Positions 34,426 to 43,500 of a stretch of DNA of 64,000 nucleotides are shown one piece after another. Source of the DNA: CAYSJU01 sp964431495 (GTDB lineage Bacteria; Omnitrophota; Gorgyraeia; Tantalellales; Tantalellaceae); NCBI GenBank assembly GCA_964431495.1, contig CAYSJU010000002.1:50892-114891 (forward strand), given 5' to 3'. A program made the position numbers and the translations under genes. The notes beneath the pieces are model-generated. The model saw only the letters and a list, made by a program, of their open reading frames with translations, searched no databases and had not been told where the DNA came from. The first letter of the stretch is position 1. The number at the start of each line of letters is the position of its first letter.

Positions 34426-37002
34426 TTATGCGAGTTCTGAAAAACATATTACTTTCTGCGATAAGACATCGGACATTATCCTGAGCCCTTTTCCGCTGAC
34501 ATCATACGCCCTGATAATATCCTTATATTTTCCGGACTCCGGCAATAGCTCTTCCAATATGTTTTCAAAGGATACCAGCCACCCGTGATTGAACATGACA
34601 TTAACCTTTTCGGGGAAAAGCGCGACATAGAAGATATCGGTTTCCACCAGATCCTGAAAAAAATGCGTTCCAAAGGAAAGTTCCGGCATTAGATTTCCGC
34701 CAGCGAAGGCGATCTCACCCAAAATCGTGATATTATTTATCTCTGAAAAAGAAACCGGGACTCCCAGTGAGGGGGTCGTTGTTCCCCACCTGCCTGGCCC
34801 CAGCAGTAGCGTGGGCAGCTCTTCTCTGTTCCGGATCTCTTTGTTCAATTTTCCCACTATACGCGCGATATCGTACTTGCCTGAGAGAATCAGTTCATGA
34901 TATCCTTTGGGGTCAACGTATATGATCCGGCGAATCGGCTTTGAAACATTTCCTCCAAGGAAATATCCTTCAGACTCGAATAGTATCTTATCCCTGCGGA
35001 TATTCCCCGGTATTTCGACCTTGGTTCCCAATCCCCCTGTCTGAAGGGGCCTGCATTGTAAAAGATTGATCTTGAACTCACCGTCCTTTATAAAGTTTAC
35101 GGTAAATTCAATATCTACTGGGTAATCGTAGTTGCTCTCAAGAATTTTTAGCACTTTATTAAAAACATCTAAAAAAGACTTATCAGAAACCAGTTTATCA
35201 AAGGTCAGTATCCAGTATTCTCCTTCCTCCCCTTTCCCCTTCATCATCCGCGTCGCTTCCCGGTCTTTTATTGCTATACGGTCGATATCTATGTCAGGTT
35301 TTTCGGCCATGAGCTTTACAAATGAGACTGTCTCAAAAATGTTATCTTTTACATCTATCACATCAACGTCATGCTGCGAGAACCTCTTTACTTCATCTTT
35401 CCCGGCATAAGGTTTAAGAAGAGGCGCGTCCATTGCCACTACCCTGGGATAATCCCCTTCAACGCGGTTAACCGCCCGGGTCCCGAGCCCGAAAACCAGT
35501 CTTAACATTCCGGCCTTAGGATCCATCTCCTTGGTCCACACATAGGTGTTATAGGAAATACCAACACCAGCAATATCCGGAAAAAAGTATTCTTTGTGGT
35601 ACGCTCCCGAAACCCTCTGGACCAGGAGGGCCATCTGTTCATCAAGCTTATCGAGCCCTCTCTGCAGACGGTATGTTAACGCGTCTTCGCTCATTGTGCT
35701 GGCATATACTCTTCTGACCGCCTCAGCGAATTGCAAATAACGCTGCTCCGGCGTGCCCTGATTGGGACAGAAAATACTTTCATATTTACCGGCAAACGCG
35801 TTGCCGAACCCGTCTTCAAGCAGACTGCTTGAACGGACAATAATGGGAGATGTCCCAAAATACTCTATTATCTGCTGGAACTGTTCCCTGATCTCTTCAG
35901 GAAAAGTCCCGAAAAGCATTTTTTCCCTCAGCACGTCAGCCACTTCAAAATAACCCTCATCCGTCTTCTGCCGCATGCGCAATTTCCACAAACCGTTCTG
36001 GACAATATAAGAGTAATATACGTCCGAACCTATATAGAAAGAATCATGAAGCTCGGAAAACTTCTGCCAGTCCAATGATCCGTCATTGAGCAGTATCTTT
36101 CTGGCAAGAAGCATACCCACGGTCTTACCGCCGATGATCCCCGTTCCTATAAACCTGGGTTTCATAGTGACCAGCTCTTCAAGAGAAAAGTTCTTTATGG
36201 CCAGGGATTTGATCTTTTCATCCCTGGTTATCATTATGCCGCATAATTGTTTGACCATTTCGTCCATCTTTTCAGGTGGAGCCTGGGATTTTATCAAATC
36301 CTCCGCCTGCAGGAACAAAAGGTCCCAGTAATCCAGATTTCTCTTTGCCGTGTCAGCACCCTTCTGGCCGATATAAGACAACAGTTTCGCGGCATCAACA
36401 CTGTCCGTAATAGGCACAAATCTGTCCCCTTCTTTACAGTGGGGAAGGAACATGGTGGGAGAATACCGGTTCCATGCCTTCAACGGGTGTATATAGTAAT
36501 TCCCCTCGCAACGATATAGATCCAGCAGAAGCTGTGTTGTTTCCCGGATGCGGGCTATTGCCTTGAACGAATGGCTGTCCCGCAAAATAGAAAAATATGC
36601 TATAGTATTGAGTTCAAAAAGATAGGGGCAGGTGACCAAAAAAAAATTACCGATCATGAGGTCCGTAGCCCATGCCGGCAAAAGGGATGAGAGGCAGTCA
36701 AACACATAATACGCGCCCTCTCCTTCATGTGTAATTATATTATTGACCTGTGTGGTGAATGATTCAAATCCTTCACGAGCGTCCAGGTTATATATTTTAA
36801 TACTTCCTTCAGGCTCCAGCAGCGGTTCATGCTGAGCAAATCTCATATAAATGAGATTTTTGTTATCTGCTACGGCTTCCCGCACAAAAGGTGTAACAAA
36901 CTCTTTATAATCTTTTATGTCGTCAATTTGCCAAACGACATTATCCCCCATCCTTAAACCCGTGAATATTTCGTCTAACCCTTTTAACCCTGTGCTTATC
37001 AT
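34426..37002 (-). CDS. Fusion of a KaiC/RAD55-like domain and a PEP-synthase-type ATP-binding domain
   Basis: The start at 37002 has GAGGAG 8 nt upstream (858 aa). Residues 1-240 resemble RecA-superfamily KaiC/RAD55 proteins (MISTGLKGLDEIFTGLRMGD), but the P-loop expected after GLRMGD is missing (NVVWQIDDIKDY), so it should not hydrolyse ATP. From about 285 on it is a PPDK/PEP-synthase N-terminal domain: GTGIIGGKTVGMLLAR, IIVRSSSLLEDGFGNAFAGKYESIF and PVDIEFTV...INLLQCRPLQ. The swivelling phospho-His domain and the PEP-binding barrel are absent, so it is not a complete PEP synthase. It may phosphorylate or signal through an unknown partner. It is probably monocistronic or followed by the broken frame. 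Confidence 0.78.
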   Translation of the reverse strand: MISTGLKGLDEIFTGLRMGDNVVWQIDDIKDYKEFVTPFVREAVADNKNLIYMRFAQHEPLLEPEGSIKIYNLDAREGFESFTTQVNNIITHEGEGAYYVFDCLSSLLPAWATDLMIGNFFLVTCPYLFELNTIAYFSILRDSHSFKAIARIRETTQLLLDLYRCEGNYYIHPLKAWNRYSPTMFLPHCKEGDRFVPITDSVDAAKLLSYIGQKGADTAKRNLDYWDLLFLQAEDLIKSQAPPEKMDEMVKQLCGIMITRDEKIKSLAIKNFSLEELVTMKPRFIGTGIIGGKTVGMLLARKILLNDGSLDWQKFSELHDSFYIGSDVYYSYIVQNGLWKLRMRQKTDEGYFEVADVLREKMLFGTFPEEIREQFQQIIEYFGTSPIIVRSSSLLEDGFGNAFAGKYESIFCPNQGTPEQRYLQFAEAVRRVYASTMSEDALTYRLQRGLDKLDEQMALLVQRVSGAYHKEYFFPDIAGVGISYNTYVWTKEMDPKAGMLRLVFGLGTRAVNRVEGDYPRVVAMDAPLLKPYAGKDEVKRFSQHDVDVIDVKDNIFETVSFVKLMAEKPDIDIDRIAIKDREATRMMKGKGEEGEYWILTFDKLVSDKSFLDVFNKVLKILESNYDYPVDIEFTVNFIKDGEFKINLLQCRPLQTGGLGTKVEIPGNIRRDKILFESEGYFLGGNVSKPIRRIIYVDPKGYHELILSGKYDIARIVGKLNKEIRNREELPTLLLGPGRWGTTTPSLGVPVSFSEINNITILGEIAFAGGNLMPELSFGTHFFQDLVETDIFYVALFPEKVNVMFNHGWLVSFENILEELLPESGKYKDIIRAYDVSGKGLRIMSDVLSQKVICFSELA

Positions 37003-37043
37003 AGTCGTAACTCCTCGATTCCTGCCGGACAATCTATGTCCAG

Positions 37044-37073
37044 TGTAGGGGTTTGATTAATCAAACCCTTACA
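37044..37073. repeat. Palindrome TGTAGGGGTTTGATT and complement
   Basis: Adjacent 15-bp arms with a single mismatch (37044-37058 / 37059-37073), between pyrG and the KaiC/PEPS fusion gene. Its GGTTTGAT core recurs at 9052-9092, and the layout resembles 14270-14289. Confidence 0.65.
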
Positions 37074-37075
37074 TT

Positions 37076-38674
37076 TTATCTTGCAAGGGCCGCCTTAACG
37101 AAATCCCTGAATAACGGATGAGCCCGGTCAGGTTTGGATTGAAATTCAGGATGGAACTGGCATGCCACAAACCAGGGGTGATCTTTGACTTCAATGATCT
37201 CGACCAGACTTCCCTGGGGATGGATACCAGCAAAGACGAGTCCCTTTTTCTTCATGATATCTCTGTAATCATTGTTGAACTCGTATCTGTGCCTGTGACG
37301 CTCCATGGCTTCTTCCTGCTTATATGCGGAATGGCTTTTCGTCCCCTTTTTTAATCTACAGCTATAAGCTCCCAGCCGCATGGTCCCGCCTTTATGCTTC
37401 ACCTTTTTCTGTTCCTCAAGAAGACTTATAACGGGATAAGTGGACTTAGAGTTGAATTCCGTGGAATTAGCTCCTTTAAACCCGCATACGTTCCTGGCGA
37501 ACTCTATGACCGCTGTCTGCATCCCCAGACAGATACCGAAGAAAGGTATCTTGTTCTCCCGGGCATACTTGATGGCTTTTATCTTGCCTTCGGTCCCCCT
37601 GTAACCAAACCCGCCCGGGACCAGTATCCCGTCAACATCGCTCAAGTGTTTTTTGACACCATCTCTTGAAACTTCTTCAGAATCGACCCTCTTTATTTCA
37701 ACCCTGGCATTATTGGCGATGCCTCCATGGACAAGAGCTTCATATATTGATTTATAAGCGTCCTGAAGCGTTATATATTTACCGATCACGCCAATCCTGA
37801 CTGTGCGCTTAGGATGTTTTATGCGGTTTACTACTTTCTTCTTCCATTCCGCACAGCCCCTCTTCCTGGATTTCAGTTTCAGCATGCTGACAATCAGATC
37901 ATCAAGTCCCTGCCTCTCAAAAATCAGCGGTATCTCATAGACCGAATCCACGTCCAGCGCCTGTATTACCGTATTACTGGGAACATTACAGAAAAGCGCT
38001 ATCTTCTCCCTCGCCTCTTTTGACAGGGGTTTTTCCGACCTGCAGAGGAGTATATCGGGCTGGATACCTATCTCCCTCAATTTACCAACGCTGTGCTGCG
38101 TAGGTTTTGTCTTTATCTCTCCTGCGCTTTTTATAAAAGGGATGAGCGTCAGATGGATAAAAACAACATTCTCTCTTCCCTCCTCAAGCGAAAACTGCCT
38201 TATGGCCTCTAGGAACGGCAGTCCCTCTATATCACCGACGGTCCCGCCTATCTCAACGAGAACAATATCCGGATCGTCTTTCCGGGATACTTCCCTTATC
38301 CTGCTTTTTATCTCGTCCGTTATGTGGGGTATGACCTGAACAGTATTGCCCAGGTATTCCCCTTTGCGTTCCCTGTTTATTACCGAATAATATACTTTCC
38401 CTGTAGTTATGTTGTTATCCCTTCCCAGTTTGGCATTGGTAAACCGTTCATAATGTCCAAGGTCCAGGTCTGTCTCTGCGCCGTCCCTGGTAACATAAAC
38501 TTCACCATGTTGATATGGATTCATCGTGCCGGGGTCAACATTTATATATGGATCACATTTAATGATTGAGATATTGAGGCCTCTTGTCTCCAGCAGTTTC
38601 CCTATACAGGCAGATGCGATACCCTTACCTAAACTTGATACCACACCGCCGGTTATGAATATATATTTCGTCAT
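37076..38674 (-). CDS. pyrG: CTP synthase
   Basis: Aminates UTP to CTP using glutamine and ATP. The N-terminal synthase domain begins KYIFITGGVVSSLGKGIASACIG with the P-loop, and the C-terminal glutamine amidotransferase domain has its nucleophile Cys382 in FFGICLGMQ and the His-Pro-Glu triad part in CQFHPEFQSKP. The 532-aa length is standard. It starts right after purL stops and is the last gene of the purSQL-pyrG operon. Confidence 0.97.
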   Translation of the reverse strand: MTKYIFITGGVVSSLGKGIASACIGKLLETRGLNISIIKCDPYINVDPGTMNPYQHGEVYVTRDGAETDLDLGHYERFTNAKLGRDNNITTGKVYYSVINRERKGEYLGNTVQVIPHITDEIKSRIREVSRKDDPDIVLVEIGGTVGDIEGLPFLEAIRQFSLEEGRENVVFIHLTLIPFIKSAGEIKTKPTQHSVGKLREIGIQPDILLCRSEKPLSKEAREKIALFCNVPSNTVIQALDVDSVYEIPLIFERQGLDDLIVSMLKLKSRKRGCAEWKKKVVNRIKHPKRTVRIGVIGKYITLQDAYKSIYEALVHGGIANNARVEIKRVDSEEVSRDGVKKHLSDVDGILVPGGFGYRGTEGKIKAIKYARENKIPFFGICLGMQTAVIEFARNVCGFKGANSTEFNSKSTYPVISLLEEQKKVKHKGGTMRLGAYSCRLKKGTKSHSAYKQEEAMERHRHRYEFNNDYRDIMKKKGLVFAGIHPQGSLVEIIEVKDHPWFVACQFHPEFQSKPDRAHPLFRDFVKAALAR

Positions 38675-40882
38675 TTATCCCCCTATGCCTAACATCTTCT
38701 CTAATACATTATCCCGGTATTCATAAAGCTGTTCAAGAGGTGTATCGATTTTCTTGATATTATCCACGGAAACAGCAAGATTGTTACCGCCTGTCTTCCC
38801 TATAACAGTCAGAGGTGTGTTATTCTTCTTCGCTATCGCTTTTATCTCGGATACCTTATTTTTATTAGAGGAAATAATCGCGCGGGACTGCGATTCCCCG
38901 AACAGAAGCGCATCCACTCTTATATTATATCCCCTTACTTCCACTTTCGCTCCTATCTTTTTGCTCCCGGACATACAACACTCTGCTATTGCAACAGCCA
39001 GCCCCCCTTCTGAACAATCATGTGATGAATTGACCAGGTCTTTTCGTATCGCCTCAAGCACGGTTTTCTGAAGCGAGAGTTCCGCTTCCATATCCAGGGA
39101 GGGGGCGTCACCTTTAACAAGATTATGTATCTCTTTCAGATATTCGCTACCGCCAAGCTCTTCCTTATTTGTTCCAAGCAGTATGATCACATCATCTTCA
39201 TGCTTGAAATATTGCGTTGAAATCCTCTTTACATCATCAATGACCCCGATCATGCCGATAGATGGCGTCGGGTATATCGCGCCTTCTGGATTCTCATTAT
39301 AAAAAGATACATTACCGCTTACAACAGGCACATTAAAATGCCTGCAGGCATCAGCAATACCCTCCACGCAATTCCTGAATTGCCAGAACCTGTCCGGCTT
39401 TTCAGGATTACCGAAATTAAGACAATCGGTGACCGCTCCTGGCTCCGCGCCTGAACATGCCAGGTTCCTTGCTGCTTCACTAACTGCGATCTGCGCACCC
39501 CGATAGGGATTCAAATAGCAATATCTGCTGTTACAGTCAGTAGTGGCGGCAACGGCTTTACCCGTTCCTTTTAACCTTATTACAGCCGCGTCAGAGCCTG
39601 GTAAAACCACTGTATTTGTCTGGACCATATGGTCGTATTGTTCATATACCCATCTTTTACTGGCTATAGAAGGGGAACTTAACAGTTTCAGCAAAACCTC
39701 GTTATGATCTTCGGGTTCTGCTATTTTCTTTATATCCAGCTTATTGACTTCGTCCAGATAACCCGGTTTCTCATAAGGAATATCATACAGAGGGGCCTCG
39801 GTTAATGCATGTGCTTCTATTTCAGCCACGACTTCACCTTTATCCTTTATGCGCACTATGCCATCATCAGTGACCCTGCCGATAACAACGGCATTAAGGT
39901 CCCATTTTAAAAAAATGCTCTTTATCTTGTCCTCCTTTCCCTTTTTAACACAGATGAGCATCCTCTCCTGGGATTCTGACATCATGATTTCCCAGGCCGT
40001 CATGCCAGCCTCTCTCCTGGGCACCTTCTCCAGCTCAACTTCCATACCTGAATTGCCGGCTGACGCCATCTCGCTTGTGCAGCAGGTAAGTCCTGCCGCT
40101 CCCATATCCTTGATACCCACGACATGTCCGGTATCCAGCGCTTCTAACGTGGCTTCTATTAGACATTTTTCCGTAAAAGGGTCCCCTATCTGGACCGCGG
40201 GCCTTTTCTCTTCGTCCTCCTTGAACTCCTGGGAAGCAAGAACACTGCACCCGCCGATACCGTCCTTTCCGGTGCTTGCTCCTGCATACATGATAGCGTT
40301 ACCAGGGCCAAAAGCGCGGGCCCTTACTATCTTATCTTTCTCCGCTATGCCGATACACATCGCGTTAACAAGGCAGTTGCCGCTGTAACTATCGTCAAAG
40401 TATATATCCCCGCCGACCGTGGGCACGCCAACGCAATTCCCGTAAGACGCGATCCCGTCCACTACGCCTCTCAAAAGATACCTGTTATACGGCTCTGTCA
40501 AAGGTCCGAATCGCAGCGAATTCAACGATGCTGTTGGCCGCGCGCCGGCAGTGAATATATCACGGATGATCCCGCCGACACCGGTAGCGGCGCCCTGTTT
40601 CGGCTCGATCTGGGACGGGTGGTTATGGCTCTCCATCTTGAAGATCACGGCAAGATCATCAACACAGATCCCCCCTGAATCATCGCTTGCCAGAGTCTGG
40701 TATTTGCCTGTTTTAGGTAAAAGCTTGAGCAGCTTCCGGGAGCTGGGATAACCGCAATGCTCTGACCACTCGACAGAGAACATGGCTATCTCTGTGGAGG
40801 TGGGTTCCCGTTTCAGAATGTCTAAAATCTTATTGTATTCTTCGTCGCTCAAGCCAAGAGTGTGATATACTTCCGGGTTCAC
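38675..40882 (-). CDS. purL: Phosphoribosylformylglycinamidine synthase subunit PurL
   Basis: Large subunit of the three-component FGAM synthase (with PurQ and PurS). Blocks include SVEWSEHCGYPSSRK near 33-47, FKMESHNHPSQIEPKQGAATGVGG near 82-105 with the catalytic His, and SAGNSGMEVELEKVPRR. At 735 aa it is the small PurL form that needs PurS and PurQ, both encoded just upstream. It starts with GTG preceded by GAGG. It ends directly at pyrG. Confidence 0.97.
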   Translation of the reverse strand: MNPEVYHTLGLSDEEYNKILDILKREPTSTEIAMFSVEWSEHCGYPSSRKLLKLLPKTGKYQTLASDDSGGICVDDLAVIFKMESHNHPSQIEPKQGAATGVGGIIRDIFTAGARPTASLNSLRFGPLTEPYNRYLLRGVVDGIASYGNCVGVPTVGGDIYFDDSYSGNCLVNAMCIGIAEKDKIVRARAFGPGNAIMYAGASTGKDGIGGCSVLASQEFKEDEEKRPAVQIGDPFTEKCLIEATLEALDTGHVVGIKDMGAAGLTCCTSEMASAGNSGMEVELEKVPRREAGMTAWEIMMSESQERMLICVKKGKEDKIKSIFLKWDLNAVVIGRVTDDGIVRIKDKGEVVAEIEAHALTEAPLYDIPYEKPGYLDEVNKLDIKKIAEPEDHNEVLLKLLSSPSIASKRWVYEQYDHMVQTNTVVLPGSDAAVIRLKGTGKAVAATTDCNSRYCYLNPYRGAQIAVSEAARNLACSGAEPGAVTDCLNFGNPEKPDRFWQFRNCVEGIADACRHFNVPVVSGNVSFYNENPEGAIYPTPSIGMIGVIDDVKRISTQYFKHEDDVIILLGTNKEELGGSEYLKEIHNLVKGDAPSLDMEAELSLQKTVLEAIRKDLVNSSHDCSEGGLAVAIAECCMSGSKKIGAKVEVRGYNIRVDALLFGESQSRAIISSNKNKVSEIKAIAKKNNTPLTVIGKTGGNNLAVSVDNIKKIDTPLEQLYEYRDNVLEKMLGIGG

Positions 40883-40886
40883 TGTA

Positions 40887-41585
40887 TTACCTCTTCTTCT
40901 CCAGCCAGTTGATCATGGATTTGAATATAAAGAGACCGTCCTCAGAACCAAGCTCGGCCTCAGCGCTTCTTTCAGGATGGGGCATCATGCCAAGGACATT
41001 CCCTTTTTTATTGATGATACCGGCTATATTTTCCACTGCGCCATTGGGATTATATTCCTTATCAACATCCCCTTCAGCATTGGAGTAACGAAAAACCACC
41101 TGATCGTTCTTCTTGAGCTCCTGCAGGCCTTTCGCATCAATATAGTAGTTGCCTTCATTATGCGCTATGGATATCCTTAAAACCTGTTTCTTCCCGCATT
41201 GATTTGTAAAAGGAGTGGCGTTATTCTCTGTCCGTAAATACACGTATTTGCAGATAAAATGGAGGTTTGTGTTTCTCAGCATGGCGCCGGGGAGAAGCCC
41301 TGCCTCAAGCAGTATCTGGAAACCATTACAGATACCGATCACCATGCCGCCTCTATTGGCAAAATCAATGACAGGATCCATAATGGAAGAAAATCTTGCT
41401 ATCGCGCCTGTCCTCAGATAATCTCCATAACTGAACCCGCCGGGCAGCACGATACAGTCAAATCCATTCAGGTCTTTATCATTGTGCCAGATATATTCCA
41501 CAGGCTGATCCAGGACATCCCTGATAACATAAAAGCAATCATGGTCGCAGTTCGAGCCCGGGAAGCCCACAACGCCGAACCTCAT
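40887..41585 (-). CDS. purQ: FGAM synthase glutaminase subunit PurQ
   Basis: Class I glutamine amidotransferase delivering ammonia to PurL. The nucleophile is Cys86 in VIGICNGFQ, with MPHPERSAE carrying the His and Glu near 197. At 232 aa it is standard. It follows purS without a gap and precedes purL by 4 nt. Confidence 0.97.
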   Translation of the reverse strand: MRFGVVGFPGSNCDHDCFYVIRDVLDQPVEYIWHNDKDLNGFDCIVLPGGFSYGDYLRTGAIARFSSIMDPVIDFANRGGMVIGICNGFQILLEAGLLPGAMLRNTNLHFICKYVYLRTENNATPFTNQCGKKQVLRISIAHNEGNYYIDAKGLQELKKNDQVVFRYSNAEGDVDKEYNPNGAVENIAGIINKKGNVLGMMPHPERSAEAELGSEDGLFIFKSMINWLEKKR

Positions 41586-41834
41586 TTATGCCTCCCTGAT
41601 CCGGAAAGTGTAATCTTCTATTATAGGGTTGGTTAAAAGTTTCCCGCACATATCATCGACCCTTGCCCGGGCATCTTCGGGATTACTGACATCGAGCTTG
41701 ATAGTGATCACCTTGCCTACACGGACTTCCTCCACTCCCGCATAACTTAAAGAATCTAAGGCGTGTTTGACCGCTAACCCCTGGGGGTCTGCAACGGTCT
41801 TTTTCAGAGCAACGTCAATTTTCGCTTCAAACAT
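41586..41834 (-). CDS. purS: FGAM synthase subunit PurS
   Basis: 82-residue dimer that bridges PurQ and PurL. Family pattern is FEAKIDVALKKTVADPQGLAV, then HALDSLSY...VRVGKVITIKL and NPIIEDYTF. It is the first gene of the operon; the gdhA terminator lies directly upstream and no clear promoter was found between them. Confidence 0.95.
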   Translation of the reverse strand: MFEAKIDVALKKTVADPQGLAVKHALDSLSYAGVEEVRVGKVITIKLDVSNPEDARARVDDMCGKLLTNPIIEDYTFRIREA

Positions 41835-41863
41835 CTTTTACCCCAATCTGTTTTGTCTTATCT

Positions 41864-41899
41864 AAAAAAAGCGCCTAGGAAGAAAAACTCCCGGGCGCT
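41864..41899 (-). terminator. Terminator of gdhA
   Basis: Minus strand: AGCGCCCGGGAG, loop TTTTT, CTTCCTAGGCGCT with a few mismatches, then TTTTTTT. It begins about 33 nt after the gdhA stop and 30 nt before purS. Confidence 0.75.
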
Positions 41900-41931
41900 C
41901 TTCTTTTCCAAAAAGGAGCATAATCTAAGAC

Positions 41932-43266
41932 CTAGACCACTCCCTGGGCCATCATTGCCCTGGCCACTTTCATAAAGCCGGCTATATTGGCACCGTTAAC
42001 GAGATTCCCGGGGGTCCCGTACTCTTCGGCAGCCGCTTTGGCGAAATCATGGATATTTACCATGATTTGATGCAGCTTTTCATCCGTTTCCTCAAAACTC
42101 CAGGCCCATCGCTGGGAATTCTGCGCCATCTCAAGTCCTGAAGTAGCCACGCCGCCCGCGTTCGCGGCTTTGCCAGGGCCAAACGACACTTTATTGTCCA
42201 GAAATATCTGTACTGCTTCAGGAGTGCAGGGCATGTTAGCCCCTTCAGCTACAGCGATGCAGCCGTTCTTAACAAGAGTCTTCGCGGCTTTTTCGTCAAT
42301 TTCGTTCTGTGTCGCGGAGGGCAGCGCTACGTCGCACTTGACATTCCATATACCCAAACAGCCTTCCGTGTACTGCGCTTTTTTGTGCTCTTTAACATAT
42401 TCCTTGATGCGTTTGCGCTCCACTTCCTTGAGCTGTTTTATGGTATCGAGATTGATCCCGTCTGGATCATAGACAAAACCATTGGAATCGGACATTGCCA
42501 CGACTTTGCCTCCGAGCTCCGTGGCTTTCTGATGGGAATAAATAGCCACGTTTCCCGATCCTGATACTACAACGGTCTTTCCGTCAAACGAAGTCTTTCT
42601 GTCTTTAAGCATCTCCTGGCATAAATAAACGCAACCGTAGCCGGTGGCTTCGGTGCGGACCAGGGACCCGCCAAAATCCAGGCCTTTACCGGTCAGGACT
42701 CCGGCAAACTCGTTCCTGATCCTTTTATACTGGCCGAACATATAAGCGACTTCCCTGCCTCCTACTCCTATGTCTCCTGCCGGCACGTCTGTATCCGGGC
42801 CGATATAGCGGAAAAGTTCGGTCATAAAGCTCTGGCAAAACCTCATCACTTCATTCTCGGATTTACCCTTGGGATCGAAATCCGAACCGCCTTTTGCTCC
42901 TCCCATCATCAACCCAGTGAGAGAGTTCTTGAATATCTGCTCAAAACCGAGAAATTTTATAATACCGATATAAACAGAAGGATGGAACCGTATCCCTCCC
43001 TTATAAGGCCCGAGCGCTGAATTGAACTGTATCCTGAATCCCCGGTTAACCTGAACATTGCCATTGTCATCTATCCAGGGAACCCTGAAAATGATCTGTC
43101 TCTCGGGTTCCACTATTCTTTCGAGAATACCGGCTTCTTTGAACTCGGGATACCTTTCAATTACCGGCTTTATCGACTCCAGGACCTCCTCGACCGCCTG
43201 ATGGAATTCCAGTTCCCCCGGATTGCGCTTTTTCACTGTTTCCGATACACTTTCAATATATCCCAT
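41932..43266 (-). CDS. gdhA: Glutamate dehydrogenase (NADP-type family)
   Basis: Forms glutamate from 2-oxoglutarate and ammonium. The ATG at 43266 (MGYIESV) was chosen because GGAGG lies 7 nt before it; a GTG three codons upstream abuts that site. Blocks include GPYKGGIRFHPSV near 90 and GGAKGGSDFDPKGKSENEVMRFCQ near 125-150, with the catalytic Lys and Asp region, and VVSGSGNVAIY for the nucleotide fold. At 444 aa it matches the hexameric family. It has its own promoter (43402-43430) and a leader terminator (43324-43368), so it is regulated apart from gltBD. Confidence 0.96.
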   Translation of the reverse strand: MGYIESVSETVKKRNPGELEFHQAVEEVLESIKPVIERYPEFKEAGILERIVEPERQIIFRVPWIDDNGNVQVNRGFRIQFNSALGPYKGGIRFHPSVYIGIIKFLGFEQIFKNSLTGLMMGGAKGGSDFDPKGKSENEVMRFCQSFMTELFRYIGPDTDVPAGDIGVGGREVAYMFGQYKRIRNEFAGVLTGKGLDFGGSLVRTEATGYGCVYLCQEMLKDRKTSFDGKTVVVSGSGNVAIYSHQKATELGGKVVAMSDSNGFVYDPDGINLDTIKQLKEVERKRIKEYVKEHKKAQYTEGCLGIWNVKCDVALPSATQNEIDEKAAKTLVKNGCIAVAEGANMPCTPEAVQIFLDNKVSFGPGKAANAGGVATSGLEMAQNSQRWAWSFEETDEKLHQIMVNIHDFAKAAAEEYGTPGNLVNGANIAGFMKVARAMMAQGVV

Positions 43267-43323
43267 CTCCTGCACCTCCCCGTTCTAATACACATCTCTG
43301 ACTCATAAATCCTCTTTTGAAAA

Positions 43324-43375
43324 CAAAAATGGCATTCTTTCCGCCTCAAAAGGAGAAAGAACACCATTGTCCCTT
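43324..43375 (-). promoter_or_regulatory. gdhA leader: terminator and competing ANNGNN-hexaloop hairpin
   Basis: Minus-strand terminator: AATGGTGTTCTTTC (43355-43368) pairs with GAAAGAATGCCATT (43328-43341), followed by TTTTTG. Its 5' arm can instead fold into AAGGGAC-AATGGT-GTTCTTT (43356-43375), a 7-bp stem with two G-U pairs and the hexaloop AATGGT (A at 1, G at 4), the ANTAR target pattern. The two folds cannot coexist. I infer that binding of the GAF-ANTAR protein to the small hairpin would prevent termination. A clear first hairpin of the usual tandem pair was not found. Confidence 0.65.
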
Positions 43376-43401
43376 CTTACAATAACATCTCAGACCCGGT
43401 T

Positions 43402-43430
43402 ATTATCTACTATCTTTTAGGGAACGTCAA
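43402..43430 (-). promoter_or_regulatory. sigma70-type promoter of gdhA
   Basis: TTGACG (43425-43430), 17-nt spacer, GATAAT (43402-43407) on the minus strand. Confidence 0.7.
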
Positions 43431-43434
43431 GAAT

Positions 43435-43500
43435 AAAATAGGGACAGCGACCATTTTCCTGCTCTTGGAAAATGTGGAAAATGGTCGCTGTCCCTATTTT
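43435..43500. repeat. REP-like hairpin with perfect 25-bp arms at the gltD stop
   Basis: Arms 43435-43459 and 43476-43500 are exact complements (core AGGGACAGCGACC), 16-nt loop. The gltD stop codon TAG (43494-43496) lies inside the right arm. Same arm length as the hairpin at 1240-1311 but a different sequence. Confidence 0.8.
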
